From Sphingopyxis sp. (lineage in GTDB: Bacteria > Pseudomonadota > Alphaproteobacteria > Sphingomonadales > Sphingomonadaceae): a DNA stretch of 64,000 nt. Positions 52,906 to 62,394 of the stretch are shown here, piece by piece. The notes under the pieces are model-generated. The model saw nothing but the letters and a program-made list of their open reading frames with translations, was not told the DNA's origin and searched no databases. How positions within the stretch are numbered: position 1 is the first letter of the stretch; the number at the start of each line of letters is the position of its first letter. Both the position numbers and the translations under genes were made by a program. The stretch is from NCBI GenBank assembly GCA_013823985.1, contig PNNB01000070.1, positions 1 to 64,000 of the forward strand, given 5' to 3'.

Positions 52906-55569
52906 TCACTGCCCAGCCTTTTCATCCAGCCATGCGGACGTTTCGGTCCGGATCCGCGGTTGCGATTTGATGCGGGTCTGGATCGCGGCAATTGCCTGAT
53001 CGACGGGCTTGCGCGATTCAGGCGACAGATAGGCTTTGGCATAAGCTTCAAGCTTGCCAACCATCGCCGGGTCGCTGGAGCCATAGCCTAAGCCCGGAAT
53101 GAATTCCGACTTGGACGATACATCGACCAGACCTTCGACTGCTTCACGGTTCGCTAAGGCGAAATCGACGGCCAGTTCGGGATGGTCACCCGATACGCCA
53201 TTGATGATCGCGGCGCTCAGCGTAGGGCCGGGCTCCTTGGTCAGGGCGAGCGCCAGTGCCTGCTTTGCAAGGGCCATGTCGCGGGCGGAGCCGAGCAAGC
53301 GATACATGCTCGATTTCACGAGGAAGCTCTCGGCCGTCTGGCCCAGCTTGCGCATCTTGTCCCAGTCGGCCTGATTGGCATTTTGCGCGATCACACCGAG
53401 CCATGTGGTGCGCAGCGGGCCATCCAGTGCCGCAGGATTACTGTCCAGCTCTGCGAATAGACGCTTGGCTTCGGCCACGACCGCAGGATCGCCCATATAG
53501 CCCAGCGTACTGATCAGCGAACTGCGCAAATTGGCGTCCAAGGTGCTGTCGGAAGGGCTTTGGCGATAGCCTAGCTTGGCAAGCGCGGGACCAAAACGGT
53601 TACTGGCCAGTTTCGCGAGTTTGGCTTGGCGCGCGGGGTCCTTTTCAAACAGCCCGTAGAGATAGCTGTAGGTGGACACATTATCCTCGGTCACCCGCTG
53701 GCTGGTGTCGGACGGCACAGCATCCACGAGATTTAAAGCGGTGCGTACAGGCTGATATTCATTGAAGGCAAGGCTTTGGCTGTCGTTGAGCAAGCCGAGC
53801 TGGTCGATTGCCGGAAGCTTGGCAAAATCCTTCTGCAAGGCAGCCATCATATCGGGTTGGTAGAGCACGCGGTAATAGCCGCTTTGACCGGCATTCACGA
53901 TAAAGGCCCCGCAGCCAGCGAGTTGCAGCGATCCACTACCGTTCGAAATGACCGTCTTGCTTGGCGCTTGTCCTATAACCTGCGCGATGACCGGCACATT
54001 CCAGCGTTGCGGTTTGGCCGATGTCTCGGCCTTGCGGTCCCGCGAAAATTCGCTTTGGGTTAGGGTGAGCAAGGTCGATCCATTGACGCATTTCGCTGAA
54101 GCGACCTGAATCAGGGGAACACCGGGTTGCTTGGTGAAATCATGCGCAATTTTGACCAGCCCCTTGGCGCCTGCCGCCTCTACGGCGTTCCAGAGATCGT
54201 CGGTGCGGGTGTTGGCGTAAGCATGTTTCTTCATGTAGCTGCGCAAGCCATCGCGCCAGACATTCTCGCCGGCAAAGGCTTCGAGCATCGTGATCACCGC
54301 TTCACCCTTTTGATAGGTGATGGTGTCAAAGGCCTGGCTGGTCTGTTCGACGGTCGAAATTTTCTGGATGACGGGATGGGTGGTGACATAAGCATCAAGG
54401 CCCATCGCCCCTTCGCGGCCATTCACACGGTCCAGTTCGCTTTGCCAGTCAGGGTTGAAATGGGCGGTTGCCTTGCTTTCCATCCAGCTGGCAAAACCTT
54501 CGTTCAGCCATAGATCGTCCCACCAGGCCATGGTGACCAGATTGCCGAACCATTGATGGGCTATTTCATGCGCGTCGGTGGAGAAAATCCCCTGACGCGT
54601 GCGGGCGCTGGTGATTTTGGGGTCGTTCAGCAGGACGCGTTCAAAAGTGAAGATCGCGCCCCAATTCTCCATCGCGCTGAAAAACTGGCTTTGTCCGGGA
54701 CCTGCCACATTGTCGAGCTTGGGCAGCGGATAGGGGGTCGCGAAATAGTCGTTGTAATATTCGACCAGCTTGGCCGATGCATCCAGCGCATATTGGCCTT
54801 TGGGGCCGTTCCCCTTGCCGACGACGACGCCGACTTCGGTTGGCCCGACCTGCTTGGTGATGCGGTCAAATTCGCCCAAGCCGAAGAATAGCAAATAGGT
54901 CGACATTTTGGGCGATGTGCCGAAGCGAACCTCGGCCAAGCCATTACCAATGTCGCGCCGGGCGGCGACGGGCATGTTGCTGACCGCCATCTGGTCGGCG
55001 GGGACCGTAGCGGTCAGATCAAAGGTCGCCTTGTAATTGGGTTCGTCCCAACTCGGCACGAAACGGCGTGCATCGGGCGCTTCGAACTGGGTGAAAAGCG
55101 CGCGCTTTTCGACGCCTTGGGGGTTCTTGTAATCCAACGCGAACAGGCCATTCGCCTGTTGCAGGATCTTGCCCGCATAATCGATGTTCAGCGTATAGCG
55201 TCCGGCGGCCAGCTTTTTGCCAAAGCTGATGGTCGCAGTTTGTGCCGCCGCATCGACCGTTGCGGTGGCTGGCATCGCCGCCGCGCGGCCCTTGGCGATG
55301 GTGACGCGGCGAAAGTCGATATCCGCGGCGTTGAGCGTGATGCTGTCGCTGGGGGTGTTCAGCATGAACTCGATCAGGACATTGCCGTCAAAGCTCAGCT
55401 TTTCGGCATTGGGCGTGACGGTGATGCTATAGTGCAAGGGCGCTGCGTTGCGGGGGAGCTGAGATGGAACCTCAGCCGTTGCCGCCTTTGATGGAGCAGC
55501 CATAGCGCTGCCGAGCGGCGCCAAGGCCAGCAAAGCAGCCGATGCCGCGAGCGAAAAACGTACTTTCAT
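52906..55569 (-). CDS. M1 family zinc aminopeptidase, exported
   Basis: This 887-residue aminopeptidase starts at ATG 55569 behind GGGGAG, with a signal peptide ending in GSAMAA. Motifs: exopeptidase loop SAMENWGAI, zinc site DAHEIAHQWFGNLVTM and the distal Glu in NEGFASWME (the usual HEXXH-18-E). The catalytic Tyr region FDTITYQKGEAVI is present. The ERAP1-like C-terminal helical domain takes up about 350 residues. It removes N-terminal residues from peptides in the periplasm. Confidence 0.95.
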   Translation of the reverse strand: MKVRFSLAASAALLALAPLGSAMAAPSKAATAEVPSQLPRNAAPLHYSITVTPNAEKLSFDGNVLIEFMLNTPSDSITLNAADIDFRRVTIAKGRAAAMPATATVDAAAQTATISFGKKLAAGRYTLNIDYAGKILQQANGLFALDYKNPQGVEKRALFTQFEAPDARRFVPSWDEPNYKATFDLTATVPADQMAVSNMPVAARRDIGNGLAEVRFGTSPKMSTYLLFFGLGEFDRITKQVGPTEVGVVVGKGNGPKGQYALDASAKLVEYYNDYFATPYPLPKLDNVAGPGQSQFFSAMENWGAIFTFERVLLNDPKITSARTRQGIFSTDAHEIAHQWFGNLVTMAWWDDLWLNEGFASWMESKATAHFNPDWQSELDRVNGREGAMGLDAYVTTHPVIQKISTVEQTSQAFDTITYQKGEAVITMLEAFAGENVWRDGLRSYMKKHAYANTRTDDLWNAVEAAGAKGLVKIAHDFTKQPGVPLIQVASAKCVNGSTLLTLTQSEFSRDRKAETSAKPQRWNVPVIAQVIGQAPSKTVISNGSGSLQLAGCGAFIVNAGQSGYYRVLYQPDMMAALQKDFAKLPAIDQLGLLNDSQSLAFNEYQPVRTALNLVDAVPSDTSQRVTEDNVSTYSYLYGLFEKDPARQAKLAKLASNRFGPALAKLGYRQSPSDSTLDANLRSSLISTLGYMGDPAVVAEAKRLFAELDSNPAALDGPLRTTWLGVIAQNANQADWDKMRKLGQTAESFLVKSSMYRLLGSARDMALAKQALALALTKEPGPTLSAAIINGVSGDHPELAVDFALANREAVEGLVDVSSKSEFIPGLGYGSSDPAMVGKLEAYAKAYLSPESRKPVDQAIAAIQTRIKSQPRIRTETSAWLDEKAGQ

Positions 55570-55595
55570 AATATGCTCCCCGAATAGGACGGGCT

Positions 55596-56336
55596 TCAGT
55601 TTTTCTGTGCCCAGATTAGGAATTCGATATTGCCTTGCGGCCCCGTTATGGGGCTGGTTGTCAGACCGCGTACAGTCCAGTTTTTTTCGACCAACCACAT
55701 TTTGACTTCGGCACACACGCGCGCATGGATCGCTTCGTCGCGCACGACGCCGCCTTTTCCGACCTCGCCACGCCCGGCCTCAAACTGCGGCTTGATAAGG
55801 GCGATGATCTGCGCGCCGGTTTTTGCGAATGTCAGCGGGGTTTCCAAGACCTTGGCAAGGCTGATAAAACTGGCGTCGCACACGATGATGTCGACAGGCT
55901 CGGGAATATGGCTTTCGGTTAAAATCCGGGCGCTTGTTTGCTCATGGACAATGACGCGATCGTCCTGCCGTAATTTCCAGGCGAGCTGGTTGGTGCCGCT
56001 GTCGACGGCATAGACCCGCGCCGCGCCATTGGTCAGCAACACATCCGTAAAGCCGCCGGTCGATGATCCGACATCCATGGCGACCGCGCCGGTCACATCA
56101 ATGGCGAATTCTTCCAGCGCGTGCGCCAGCTTGATGCCGCCGCGCGACACCCAGGGATGGTCGCTGCCTTTGACGTGCAGTTCGGCATCTTCGGCGACTT
56201 GCTGACCGGGCTTCAGCGCCTTTGCATCGCCGACAAATACATGGCCTGCCATCACCAAGGCCTGCGCGCGCGTTTTGCTGTCCGCGAGATTGCGGTCCAC
56301 GATCAGCTGATCCAAGCGTATTTTTTTCGTCGCCAT
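55596..56336 (-). CDS. tlyA: TlyA family rRNA (cytidine-2'-O)-methyltransferase
   Basis: This 246-residue protein has an S4 RNA-binding domain at residues 5-65 (IRLDQLIVDRNLADSKTRAQALVMAGHVFV, split at SKT). An FtsJ-type methyltransferase domain follows, with HPWVSRGGIKLAHAL, the SAM motif AMDVGSSTGGFTDVLL, VYAVDSGTNQL, CDASFISLAKV and IALIKPQFEAGRGEVGKGGVVRD (split at AGR). Known members methylate 16S and 23S rRNA. It is divergent from the lipoprotein gene at 56386. Confidence 0.93.
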   Translation of the reverse strand: MATKKIRLDQLIVDRNLADSKTRAQALVMAGHVFVGDAKALKPGQQVAEDAELHVKGSDHPWVSRGGIKLAHALEEFAIDVTGAVAMDVGSSTGGFTDVLLTNGAARVYAVDSGTNQLAWKLRQDDRVIVHEQTSARILTESHIPEPVDIIVCDASFISLAKVLETPLTFAKTGAQIIALIKPQFEAGRGEVGKGGVVRDEAIHARVCAEVKMWLVEKNWTVRGLTTSPITGPQGNIEFLIWAQKN

Positions 56337-56385
56337 ATCGCAGGGCGCTAGCGCAATGCAGTGCTTTTGGCCATAAGCTGCAGGG

Positions 56386-56916
56386 ATGAAGCTTCACTAT
56401 CCCCTATTTGCCAGCCTGTTAGCTCTGTCGGCTTGCGCCTCGCCACCGCCAGCGCCGCCACCCGCACCGGTTGCCAAGCCTGCACCTGTGGTAACCCCCG
56501 CACCCGCGCCGCAGCGGCCGAAGGGTAGCTGGCTCGACTGGCCGCTGGAGGCAGGCGACTGGGTCTATCGCCGCGATGAACGCGGGTCGCTTGGCCTGTT
56601 CGGGCCTACAGGGCAGAATGCGACGGTCACGCTGCGCTGCGATACCACGCGCCGCCGCCTGTATCTCGCGCGTGCGGGCGCCGGGGCAGCCGCCCGGATG
56701 ACAGTGCGGACAAGCTCTTCGTTGAAGGAACTGACCGCCAGCCCCACTGGCGCAACGCCGCCTTATCTGGCCGTCGAAATACTGCCGACTGATCCGATCC
56801 TCGACGCCATGGCCTTCAGCCGCGGCCGCATCGCGCTGGAGGTGGAGGGGCAGCAGCCAATAGCGATCCCGTCCTGGACCGAAATCACGCGAATAGTGGA
56901 AGATTGCAGAGCCTGA
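56386..56916 (+). CDS. Predicted lipoprotein with proline-rich linker
   Basis: This 176-residue protein has lipobox LSACAS, then about 30 residues of Pro/Ala/Val repeats (SPPPAPPPAPVAKPAP), which probably span the peptidoglycan. A globular part follows (GSWLDWPLEAGDWVYRRDERGS, then LRCDTTRRRLYLARAG and AIPSWTEITRIVEDCR). The family is unknown, but the pattern is common in sphingomonads. Membrane anchored. Confidence 0.78.
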   Translation: MKLHYPLFASLLALSACASPPPAPPPAPVAKPAPVVTPAPAPQRPKGSWLDWPLEAGDWVYRRDERGSLGLFGPTGQNATVTLRCDTTRRRLYLARAGAGAAARMTVRTSSSLKELTASPTGATPPYLAVEILPTDPILDAMAFSRGRIALEVEGQQPIAIPSWTEITRIVEDCRA

Positions 56917-57020
56917 GGGCTTCGACGCAGAACCGCAATGTTTGACGGAAAAAAAATTTAATACAAGACTTGTTTGCAAACTTTGTTTGATTCAGTTTCA
57001 GAGTCGCGGAGGGCAGATAT

Positions 57021-57122
57021 ATGTTTGAAGCAAGCAATTTCCATTCAACGAAAGGAGGTGATCCGATGTCTCATGGTTCAGTTAAGAGGTCGGGCAAATC
57101 CGTTCGGGAGATCGGCCGCTGA
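57021..57122 (+). CDS. Tiny gene with two nested starts and a perfect Shine-Dalgarno
   Basis: From ATG 57021 (GGAGGG 7 bases upstream) the frame encodes 33 residues. An in-frame ATG at 57066, preceded by AAAGGAGGTGATCCG, encodes the last 18: MSHGSVKRSGKSVREIGR. That leader matches the full anti-Shine-Dalgarno of 16S rRNA. Upstream is an AT-rich promoter-like stretch (TTGTTTGCAAACTTTG near 56970). A strong terminator follows at 57198. The peptide is basic and not recognised. A different frame from 57072 could encode MVQLRGRANPFG onwards, to 57186. The transcript may act as an RNA. Confidence 0.5.
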   Translation: MFEASNFHSTKGGDPMSHGSVKRSGKSVREIGR

Positions 57123-57197
57123 TCCAATCAGCGATGCCGGTCACGGCATGAAAGCAACTTCCGGCAGCGGCACATCCGACCGCTGACCCATGTTTAA

Positions 57198-57228
57198 GGG
57201 CCGTTGGAGCAACTCCAGCGGCCCTTTT
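57198..57228 (+). terminator. Strong rho-independent terminator
   Basis: GGGCCGTTGGAG and CTCCAGCGGCCC form a 12-bp stem (one G-U pair) with a CAA loop, followed by TTTT. It ends the short transcript starting near 56980 and separates it from sppA. Confidence 0.85.
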
Positions 57229-57314
57229 CTGTGCCTTATATGCCGTTGGTCGAAAGAATGCTGGAATTTGCGCGGGCAACACCTACATCAACCTCATAGT
57301 TCAAGGGGTAGTGT

Positions 57315-59189
57315 ATGACGTTTTTGCGGATCAGCTGGAAAATCATTGTCGGTTTGAAGGACCTGTTGGTGCTTTTGCTGCTCCTGCTGTTTTTCGCGCT
57401 GCTGTTCGCTCTGCTCAGCGCGAGCCCCAACCCTGGCATGGTGCGCGAAGGCGCGCTCTGGCTGAAGCTGGACGGCGTCGTCTCCGAACAGCCGGCCGAG
57501 GTTGATCCCCTGACCGCGCTGACGTCCACCGCTATGCCGGTGAGCGAAATCCGGCAGCGCGATATCATCCGATCCCTGAAAATCGCGGAAAGCGACAAGC
57601 GTATCAAGGCCGTGGTGCTGGATATGGACCGCTTCATGGGCGGCGGGCAGGCGAGCCTTTCGGCGATTGGCGACAGCCTTGATGCCGTCAAAAAGGCGGG
57701 CAAGCCCGTCTACGCCTTTGCCACCGCCTATACCGACGACAGCTATCAACTGGCCGCTCATGCGACACAGATCTGGATGGATCCCCTCGGCGGCGCGATG
57801 TTGACCGGCCCCGGCGGGTCGCAGCCTTATTATAAGGGGTTGCTCGATCAATTGGGCATCAAGGCCAATATTTACCGCGTCGGCACCTATAAGAGCGCGG
57901 TTGAACCCTATATGCGGTCCGACCAGTCGCCGGAATCGAAAGAGGCGATCAAGGGCGTCTATGACGAGATCTGGGGCCAGTGGAAAGCCGACGTTGCCAA
58001 GGCGAGGCCTCAGGCTCAGATCAACGGCATATTGAACGACCCCGCAGGCTCGGTCGAAGGCGCGCGCGGAAATCTGGCGCAACTGGCGGTTTCCAGCAAG
58101 CTGGTCGACAAATTGGGCGACCGCATCGCGTTCGGCAAATTCATCGCCACCAAGGTCGGCACGGACGAAAAGAAAACGACAGGCGGTTTCGCCGCCACGC
58201 CGATGGATGCCTTGCTCGCAAGCTATGGCCCGCCAAATGCGGGGCAGCAGATTGGCGTGGTGACCATTGCGGGCACCATTGTCGATGGCGAAGCCGGACC
58301 AGGCACAGCGGCGGGCGATACCATCAGCGGCCTGATTTACGACGCGATCGACAATAAGGATTTGCAGGCCCTCGTCGTTCGCGTCGACTCCCCCGGCGGG
58401 TCGGTGACGGCGTCGGAGAAAATCCGTCTGGCGATCGAAGCGGCCAAAGCCAAGGAAATTCCCGTGATCGTGTCGATGGCCAACCTTGCGGCCAGTGGCG
58501 GATATTGGGTGTCCTTGCCTGCCGATGTCATCTTCGCCGAACCGTCCACGATTACAGGCTCCATCGGCATCTTCGGCGTTATACCAAGTGCGCAGGCCGG
58601 TTTGGCCAAGATCGGGGTCAATGCCGACGGCGTGAAAACAACTCCGCTGTCAGGTGAGCCTGATGTGCTGGGCGGTTTCAGCCCCGAATTCGACCGCGTC
58701 GCGCAAAGCGCCATCGAAAATGGCTACCGTGAATTCATCACCCGCGTCGCAACCGCCCGCAAAAAGACACCCGAACAGGTCGATGCCATTGCGCAAGGCC
58801 GTGTCTGGGCCGGTGGTACGGCACGGCAAATTGGTCTGGTGGACCGCTATGGCGGCATGGACGATGCCTTGGCCGAAGCGGCGAAACGCGCCGGATTGAA
58901 GGCCGATGGCTGGCACGCCGTCTATATCGAACCCCAACCCAGCTTTGCAGGCTCGCTCCTCGGTGGCTTGATGCCCAAGCGGGCGAGCGTTGCTGCGCCT
59001 ATGGATATTTTTGCCCAGGCTGCATGGCAGCAGCAGTTGTTCGTGCAACGCATGGCTGCCGATCTCGACATGCTGACCGCTGTCAAAGGTGTGCAGGCCC
59101 GTTGTCTGGAATGCGCCGAGTTCACCCCGCCGACTACCGCAAAGGCGGATAGCGGCTGGTTATCGGTACTGGCGAAGCTTTTTGCTTAA
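57315..59189 (+). CDS. sppA: Signal peptide peptidase SppA, 67K type
   Basis: This 624-residue inner-membrane serine protease (S49) degrades leftover signal peptides. It has an N-terminal helix (LLVLLLLLLFFALLFALL), a first S49 domain with catalytic Lys in RVGTYKSAVEPY, and a second with IGVVTIAGTIVDGEAGPG, RVDSPGGSVTASEKIR, the nucleophile Ser in ANLAASGGYWVS, and TGSIGIFG. The tandem-domain length matches the Gram-negative type. A convergent gene overlaps its stop by 4 bp. Confidence 0.95.
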   Translation: MTFLRISWKIIVGLKDLLVLLLLLLFFALLFALLSASPNPGMVREGALWLKLDGVVSEQPAEVDPLTALTSTAMPVSEIRQRDIIRSLKIAESDKRIKAVVLDMDRFMGGGQASLSAIGDSLDAVKKAGKPVYAFATAYTDDSYQLAAHATQIWMDPLGGAMLTGPGGSQPYYKGLLDQLGIKANIYRVGTYKSAVEPYMRSDQSPESKEAIKGVYDEIWGQWKADVAKARPQAQINGILNDPAGSVEGARGNLAQLAVSSKLVDKLGDRIAFGKFIATKVGTDEKKTTGGFAATPMDALLASYGPPNAGQQIGVVTIAGTIVDGEAGPGTAAGDTISGLIYDAIDNKDLQALVVRVDSPGGSVTASEKIRLAIEAAKAKEIPVIVSMANLAASGGYWVSLPADVIFAEPSTITGSIGIFGVIPSAQAGLAKIGVNADGVKTTPLSGEPDVLGGFSPEFDRVAQSAIENGYREFITRVATARKKTPEQVDAIAQGRVWAGGTARQIGLVDRYGGMDDALAEAAKRAGLKADGWHAVYIEPQPSFAGSLLGGLMPKRASVAAPMDIFAQAAWQQQLFVQRMAADLDMLTAVKGVQARCLECAEFTPPTTAKADSGWLSVLAKLFA

Positions 59190-59497
59190 GCCTTAACGGC
59201 GCAAATCAGGCCGGACGAGCTTACGACCCCGAGTATCTCGGGGTCTTGCAGCGACTTGGTGCGCTTCAAAAACTCGTCCACGGAAAGCTTGCGCACATCC
59301 TTGTCGCGCAGTTTTTTCAGGCCCGACAGCTTGTTGAGCTGGATCAGCGACAGCCGGTCGACCATCCGGTCGGCCATGCACGAGGCGATGGGCTTGGAAA
59401 GTCCGGCGTCCATCAACGCCGTGCGCACCCGCGTTTCCGGCGTGGCGCAGGCGGATAGCGCCAGCACCGAGACCGCGACGAGTGCAAGACGCTTCAT
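59186..59497 (-). CDS. Small predicted lipoprotein after ppa
   Basis: This 103-residue protein begins MKRLALVAVSVLALSACATP (lipobox LSAC). The remainder is helical: LMDAGLSKPIASCMADRMVDRLSL (split at CMA), KKLRDKDVRKLSVDEFL and ILGVVSSSGLICAV. Its start overlaps the ppa stop as ATGA, so it is translationally coupled. Function unknown. Confidence 0.8.
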   Translation of the reverse strand: MKRLALVAVSVLALSACATPETRVRTALMDAGLSKPIASCMADRMVDRLSLIQLNKLSGLKKLRDKDVRKLSVDEFLKRTKSLQDPEILGVVSSSGLICAVKA

Positions 59498-60030
59498 ACC
59501 CCATGCTCCTTGGCGCGCGCGACGCAATCCATGATGATGCGCTTGGCATCCTTTTCATCGCCCCAGCCATTGAGCTTCGCCCATTTGCCGGGTTCGAGGT
59601 CTTTATAATGGGTGAAGAAATGCTCGATCTGCTGCAGCACGATGGGTGGCATATCCTTATAGGTCACGACATCGGCATAATAAGGAAAGGTCGCGTTGAC
59701 CGGCACGCAAAGCAGCTTTTCATCGCCGCCCTTGTCATCTTCCATCATGAGCACGCCGATGGGGCGGCATTTGACAACGGCACCTGCCACAATCGGCGAA
59801 CGTGCGACAACCAGCGCATCCAATGGATCGCCATCTTCACCCAGCGTATGCGGCACAAAGCCATAATTGGCCGGATAGCGCATCGGCGTGTGCAGGAAAC
59901 GGTCGACGAACAAGGCACCTGAGGCCTTGTCAAATTCATACTTCACCGGTTCGCCACCAATCGGCACTTCGATCAGGACGTTCAGGCTTTCGGGGACATC
60001 GTCACCGGCGGGGATCAGGTCAATACGCAT
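59494..60030 (-). CDS. ppa: Inorganic pyrophosphatase, family I
   Basis: This 178-residue cytoplasmic enzyme hydrolyses pyrophosphate to drive biosynthesis. It starts MRIDLIPAGDDVPESLNVLIEVP, and has YEFDKASGALFVDR, PANYGFVPHTL and the metal-binding signature DGDPLDALVV. It then has IGVLMMEDDKGGDEKLL and HFFTHYKDLEPGKWAK. ATG 60030 was chosen because it follows AAGAAAGCATTCTCCC and matches the family start. Confidence 0.96.
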   Translation of the reverse strand: MRIDLIPAGDDVPESLNVLIEVPIGGEPVKYEFDKASGALFVDRFLHTPMRYPANYGFVPHTLGEDGDPLDALVVARSPIVAGAVVKCRPIGVLMMEDDKGGDEKLLCVPVNATFPYYADVVTYKDMPPIVLQQIEHFFTHYKDLEPGKWAKLNGWGDEKDAKRIIMDCVARAKEHGV

Positions 60031-60049
60031 GGGAGAATGCTTTCTTGAG

Positions 60050-61987
60050 TTATTTGTTCGGTCGCCGCGGGGCAAGCAACCGGTCTATTGCCGTTTCGCC
60101 CTTGCCCGCAGATTCGAGGTGCGGATAGCGCAAACCGCCTGAATAGGCGATGTCTATTTGCTCAAAACGCTTGTTCCGTTCAACGATCAGCCGGATCGGT
60201 GTCTTTCCATCCTTGGCCGCCGTTACCGCTTCGGTCAGCCGGTCCTTGGTAAAGCCCATGCCACCTACGGCTAAAATCTTCGTGCCGTTGACGATATCCG
60301 CCTTGAATGCCGGGCCATTCCACATGACCGAGGTAACCTTGCCTTCCTTGTCCACGGTCAGGCCCAGCGAATGGGTGAGGTCGGTGCTGCCGCCGTCTTT
60401 CATCCGGTCCCGGTCGAAAATATTCGGCTCTTCCTTCCAGACCAGCTTGTATCCGCCCTTTTCAAAGCCGGTCAAAGGTGCAGGCTGTCCGGGTTTGCGC
60501 AATTTGGTGTCGAGGAAGGTCGCCCAGTCATAAGGTTGGACGGCATTCAGGGTGCGGACGACTTCATCGAAATCATAGGTCAGCACACCCCAATCGGCAT
60601 CGCGCACGCCGAAAAAGGCCTTGGCAAAATCATCAAGCGATTTGCTGCCCTTGGACAATTCGCGAATGGTCATGTCGGCGGCAAGCCAGATCAGCGAGCC
60701 TTCATTATAATAATCTTCGCCGCGCGCCTGGCTGGAAAAGGGTTTGGGCTTGCGGGCACCGAATATCGGATCATGCGTCGTATCTTCGACCGAACGCCAG
60801 TCACGGCCGGGTTGTTCGGCATAGAAACCGGCGTAGCGGGCCCATTCGGCCAATACCATTTCCTTGGTCTGCAACCCGGAACGGGCGGCAAGGACGAGGT
60901 CCCAATAGCTGGTTTGCCCTTCATAGACCCACAGCAGATTGTCGCGCATCGGGGTCGAATAATTGGGCGTCCACATTTCGGATGGACGGCGGAATTTGCC
61001 GTTCCAGCTGTGCGTCAGTTCATGCGGCAAAAGGCCACGTTCGGACCCATTGTCGGCCCATTTGGTGAAATAGTCGGTGTCACGGCTGTTTTCCGAACTG
61101 CGATGATGTTCAAGTCCGATGCCGCCCAGTTCGTCAGTCAGCGCGAGCAGAAATTCATAGCGGTCGAAATGTTTGGACCCGAACAGGACCAACGCTTCGT
61201 CGACCAGCGCCTTGTGCGCGTCGATATGCTCGGGCTTGGCATCCAGATATTTGGCTTCATCGGCCCACACATTCAGCGTTACCTTATTCCCCAAATCCCA
61301 TTTGCGATAATGGGGTCCGGCAAACATCGGGCTATCCACCAATGTCTCATAACTTGTCGTTGCATAATCGATGCGGTCGCCTGTTACCTTGCCACCATCC
61401 AGGGCTGCAACGCCGGTCCAGCCGGACGGAAGGGTGATGGATGGTTTGACCTCGATGGCGCGCGTAAAATGCCCTGCGGGATAGAGCGAGACCTGTTCCC
61501 ACTGCACATTCATCATTGCGGGCGTGACCACAATACGCCCTTCGCTTTCGCGTACGGGCGAGGTGAACTGGAATTCTACGTCGACCGATTTCGTTCCGGC
61601 CGGGGTGTCGACATGAAAAGCGTAGACCTCGACCGGATCGCGCGTCCAGTTCAGCAATTTGCCGCCTGCATTGATCTTCAGCCCGGTCATTTCGGCCAGG
61701 GCGCCGCGCGGGCCATGTTTGCCAGGCAACCATTGGGGATAAAGAAGCGTCAGCGGCTTGCCCGCTTCGACCGGGATGGTCTGCTTCACCCGGAAAATGG
61801 CCCGCGCAATGTCCGTTGCATCGACTTCCAGAACCATCGGGGCGGGCAGGGGACGGTCTTCGGGTTCGGGCACCCGGTCGATAATCGGCACCGGTTGCGG
61901 TGCGCTTTTCTGGGCATGGACCGCGGTGGCAAGGCTGGTGGAAAGGGCGAATGCGGCAAGTGCGCGCGTCAAAGTGCGTGAATTCAT
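60050..61987 (-). CDS. M61 family metallopeptidase (glycyl aminopeptidase-like) with PDZ domain
   Basis: This 645-residue exported protein has a signal peptide ending in VHAQ. An N-terminal beta domain contains LYPQWLPGKHGPRG. The thermolysin-like domain has the zinc motif LLPHELTHSWNGKFRRP and the downstream Glu region LLWVYEGQTSYW. A C-terminal PDZ-like part at about 520-625 contains LGLTVDKEGKVTSVMWNGPAF (split at TSV) and GTKILAVGGMGF. The known M61 member cleaves N-terminal Gly/Ala peptides. It ends 20 bp before ppa begins and points the same way. Confidence 0.93.
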   Translation of the reverse strand: MNSRTLTRALAAFALSTSLATAVHAQKSAPQPVPIIDRVPEPEDRPLPAPMVLEVDATDIARAIFRVKQTIPVEAGKPLTLLYPQWLPGKHGPRGALAEMTGLKINAGGKLLNWTRDPVEVYAFHVDTPAGTKSVDVEFQFTSPVRESEGRIVVTPAMMNVQWEQVSLYPAGHFTRAIEVKPSITLPSGWTGVAALDGGKVTGDRIDYATTSYETLVDSPMFAGPHYRKWDLGNKVTLNVWADEAKYLDAKPEHIDAHKALVDEALVLFGSKHFDRYEFLLALTDELGGIGLEHHRSSENSRDTDYFTKWADNGSERGLLPHELTHSWNGKFRRPSEMWTPNYSTPMRDNLLWVYEGQTSYWDLVLAARSGLQTKEMVLAEWARYAGFYAEQPGRDWRSVEDTTHDPIFGARKPKPFSSQARGEDYYNEGSLIWLAADMTIRELSKGSKSLDDFAKAFFGVRDADWGVLTYDFDEVVRTLNAVQPYDWATFLDTKLRKPGQPAPLTGFEKGGYKLVWKEEPNIFDRDRMKDGGSTDLTHSLGLTVDKEGKVTSVMWNGPAFKADIVNGTKILAVGGMGFTKDRLTEAVTAAKDGKTPIRLIVERNKRFEQIDIAYSGGLRYPHLESAGKGETAIDRLLAPRRPNK

Positions 61988-62105
61988 GGCAGCGGGTTTT
62001 GGCGGATGTGGTTGCGGGCGTCCAGCGGAATGTGACGATTATGGGAAAGCCTTTTTTCCTTCTCCTGAAGAGGAGAAGATGCCGCCGTCCGGTATCCTCA
62101 CGACC

Positions 62106-62249
62106 GTCACCCTGAACTTGTTTCAGGGTCCATCGTGCAGCGGCACCCGGTGCGCTAAGGAAAACGCATCCGTGCTTCACTGTTTGACTTGTCACACAGT
62201 AAGCAGGAGATGAACTGATAAATGGACCCTGAAACAAGTTCAGGGTGAC
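62106..62249. repeat. REPIN-like inverted repeat pair, copy 2
   Basis: These are the same two 28-bp inverted arms as at 52670-52811 (here 62106-62133 and 62222-62249), enclosing about 88 bp. It lies between the divergent M61 and hisS genes. Confidence 0.85.
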
Positions 62250-62394
62250 AGTTCCATTGAAAAAGCGCCGAAACAGCTGAGAAAGTCCCTAAAGCATCCA
62301 TATGCGGGGAATGTCCTTTGGTGATTGCACCCAACCACAGCAGAAACCAAAGCACTATTCCCCTCTCCGGCAATTGGCGCTAGGGCGCTTGCCG

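Noticed and set aside
60371-61981. A 536-codon plus-strand frame opposite the M61 peptidase
   Set aside because: The minus-strand protein has a signal peptide, HEXXH motif and PDZ domain; the plus frame has none.
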